From contig JBLMWU010000305.1 of assembly GCA_050257395.1 (NCBI GenBank), forward strand, positions 1 through 13,865: 13,865 bases of DNA. The letters are read 5' to 3'. The notes under the pieces are model-generated. The model was not told the DNA's origin. It worked only from the letters and a program-made list of their open reading frames with translations, and did not search any database. Shown here piece after piece: positions 12,924-13,865 of this stretch. Position numbers and translations under genes: made by a program. This DNA comes from JAIRTY01 sp050257395. Its GTDB lineage: Bacteria > Actinomycetota > Actinomycetes > Streptosporangiales > Streptosporangiaceae. Every line of letters starts with the position of its first letter. The stretch's first letter is position 1.

Positions 12924-13802
12924 TCAGGACAGGCGCCCGTCGCGTGGGACGACGACGTCGCGGCGGAGCCGCTCAGGGATGTCGATTCCCTCGATCTCGA
13001 TGATCGCCTCGTCGCGGAACGTGAAGCCGAGCGCACCGATGACCCGTCCGAGCAAGACAATGGCGAGCCCAGGTGTGCCGTCCACCAGCGCGGGCCGGAC
13101 GAAACGGGCCTGGCGTGAGTACCTGAGCGCATAGCTGGCCACCGCGCGCGAGCCGCGGCGCACCGGTTCGGCACCCGGCGCGGCACGCGCGTCGCGAAGC
13201 ACGATGTCCGGGTCCAGGACCGCGATGAGCGCGCCGAGATCGCCCTTGCGGAGCGCGGCGAGGAACGCGTCGGCGACCTGCCGCTGGCGGGCGAGGTCGG
13301 TGTCCTGGGCGGGCGGCACCCCGCGCACCCGGCGGCGGGCGCGGCTCGCCAGCTGGCGGGTGGCAGCCGGCGAGCGCCCGGCGATGGGAGCGATCTCGTC
13401 GAAGGGCAGCGCGAAAATGTCGTGCAGGACGAAGGCGAGGCGTTCTGCGGGGGCGAGGGTGTCGAGCACGACCATGAGCGCCGGGCCCACCGAATCGGCG
13501 AGCAGCGCCTCCGCCTCCGGGTCATCCGTGCCAGCGGCCGTCGTGACGAGAGCGTCGTCGATGGGCTCCTCGTGGCGACGGCGCCGGGCACGCAGCATCT
13601 TGAGGCACTCCCGGGCCACCACCGTGGTCAGCCACCCGGTCAGGTTCTCCAGCTCGCTCGCGTTGGCACCGCTCAGCCGCAGCCAGGAGTTCTGCACGGC
13701 GTCGTCCGCCTCGGTCAGCGAGCCGAGCATCCGGTAAGCGACATGCCGCAGGTGCGGCCGGCTCTCCTCGAACCGCACCGCCAGCCAGCGGGCGTCGTTC
13801 AT
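12924..13802 (-). CDS. ECF sigma factor with C-terminal SnoaL-like domain
   Basis: The 292-residue protein starts at ATG 13802 with AGGAGG about 9 bases upstream. Region 2 lies in residues ~8-75 (HLRHVAYRMLGSLTEADDAVQNSWLRL... NLTGWLTTVVARECLKMLRARRRR), region 4 in ~108-158 (LDTLAPAERLAFVLHDIFALPFDEIAPIAGRSPAATRQLASRARRRVRG), and a NTF2/SnoaL-like domain in ~168-280 (VADAFLAALRKGDLGALIAVLDPDIVLRDARAAPG...). Such ECF sigma factors lack an anti-sigma gene and use the extra domain to regulate themselves. No anti-sigma factor or obvious target is next to it in the window. It is convergent with the winged-helix regulator (58-bp gap). Confidence 0.88.
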   Translation of the reverse strand: MNDARWLAVRFEESRPHLRHVAYRMLGSLTEADDAVQNSWLRLSGANASELENLTGWLTTVVARECLKMLRARRRRHEEPIDDALVTTAAGTDDPEAEALLADSVGPALMVVLDTLAPAERLAFVLHDIFALPFDEIAPIAGRSPAATRQLASRARRRVRGVPPAQDTDLARQRQVADAFLAALRKGDLGALIAVLDPDIVLRDARAAPGAEPVRRGSRAVASYALRYSRQARFVRPALVDGTPGLAIVLLGRVIGALGFTFRDEAIIEIEGIDIPERLRRDVVVPRDGRLS

Positions 13803-13865
13803 GTGTCACATCCTCCTGTCTGCCGGGCTCATAGCCATGAACCACCCGGAGCCCCGGATGTGACG

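Noticed and set aside
12119..13591. 490-codon minus-strand frame spanning the regulator and the sigma factor gene
   Set aside because: It is out of frame with the true sigma factor and antisense to the winged-helix regulator; the composition is that of a shadow frame.
13803..13865. Repeated ATGTGAC words upstream of the sigma factor gene as an operator or autoregulated promoter
   Set aside because: Only two short copies are visible near the window edge, with no clear spacing to -35/-10 boxes; insufficient evidence.

Overview
The window is very GC-rich (AT falls only in a few short promoter patches), uses many GTG starts and strong GGAGG-type ribosome binding sites, and carries HelR-type, ECF sigma and actinobacterial-style cupredoxin proteins. 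This points to a soil actinomycete (Streptosporangiales/Streptomyces-like chromosome). No tRNA, rRNA, CRISPR array, transposase or integrase was seen.

Left part (1-3141): the 3' part of a HelR-type RNA polymerase recycling ATPase (rifampicin-tolerance family) runs off the left edge. Then comes a small minus-strand protein, possibly emfourin-like, divergent from an AhpD/carboxymuconolactone-decarboxylase-like protein that has lost its CxxC cysteines. A perfect 10-1-10 palindrome sits between the divergent pair.

Middle (3142-5824): the most striking regulatory unit is a 16-codon leader ORF with three consecutive Thr codons, then a perfect 14-bp terminator hairpin, then a threonyl-tRNA synthetase paralogue without the N-terminal editing region. 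This is the layout of a classical threonine attenuator. It is followed by a Pro/Gly-rich small protein on the minus strand, a 395-bp gene-poor stretch with strong inverted repeats (including a pseudoknot-like arrangement), and a small single-pass membrane protein.

Right part (5825-12865): a decayed glycoside hydrolase family 15 C-terminus borders a compact redox/nitrogen-oxide island: a hemerythrin; a hemerythrin fused to two DUF2249 domains; a large minus-strand fusion of a polytopic NnrS/heme-copper-oxidase-like membrane domain, a cupredoxin and a complete copper nitrite reductase (NirK-like); then divergently a single DUF2249 protein, a DUF59 (MIP18/SufT-like) Fe-S assembly factor, a 7Fe ferredoxin and a winged-helix regulator with three C-terminal-half cysteines. 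Four AT-rich promoter patches in this island all contain the otherwise rare tetranucleotide CTAG inside or next to inverted repeats, suggesting one regulon, possibly controlled by the cysteine-bearing regulator. The inferred job is low-oxygen, nitrite or NO handling: hemerythrins bind O2/NO/iron, the copper enzyme reduces nitrite, and the Fe-S factor and ferredoxin repair and supply electrons.

Right edge: an ECF sigma factor with a SnoaL-like C-terminal domain, on the minus strand and convergent with the regulator.
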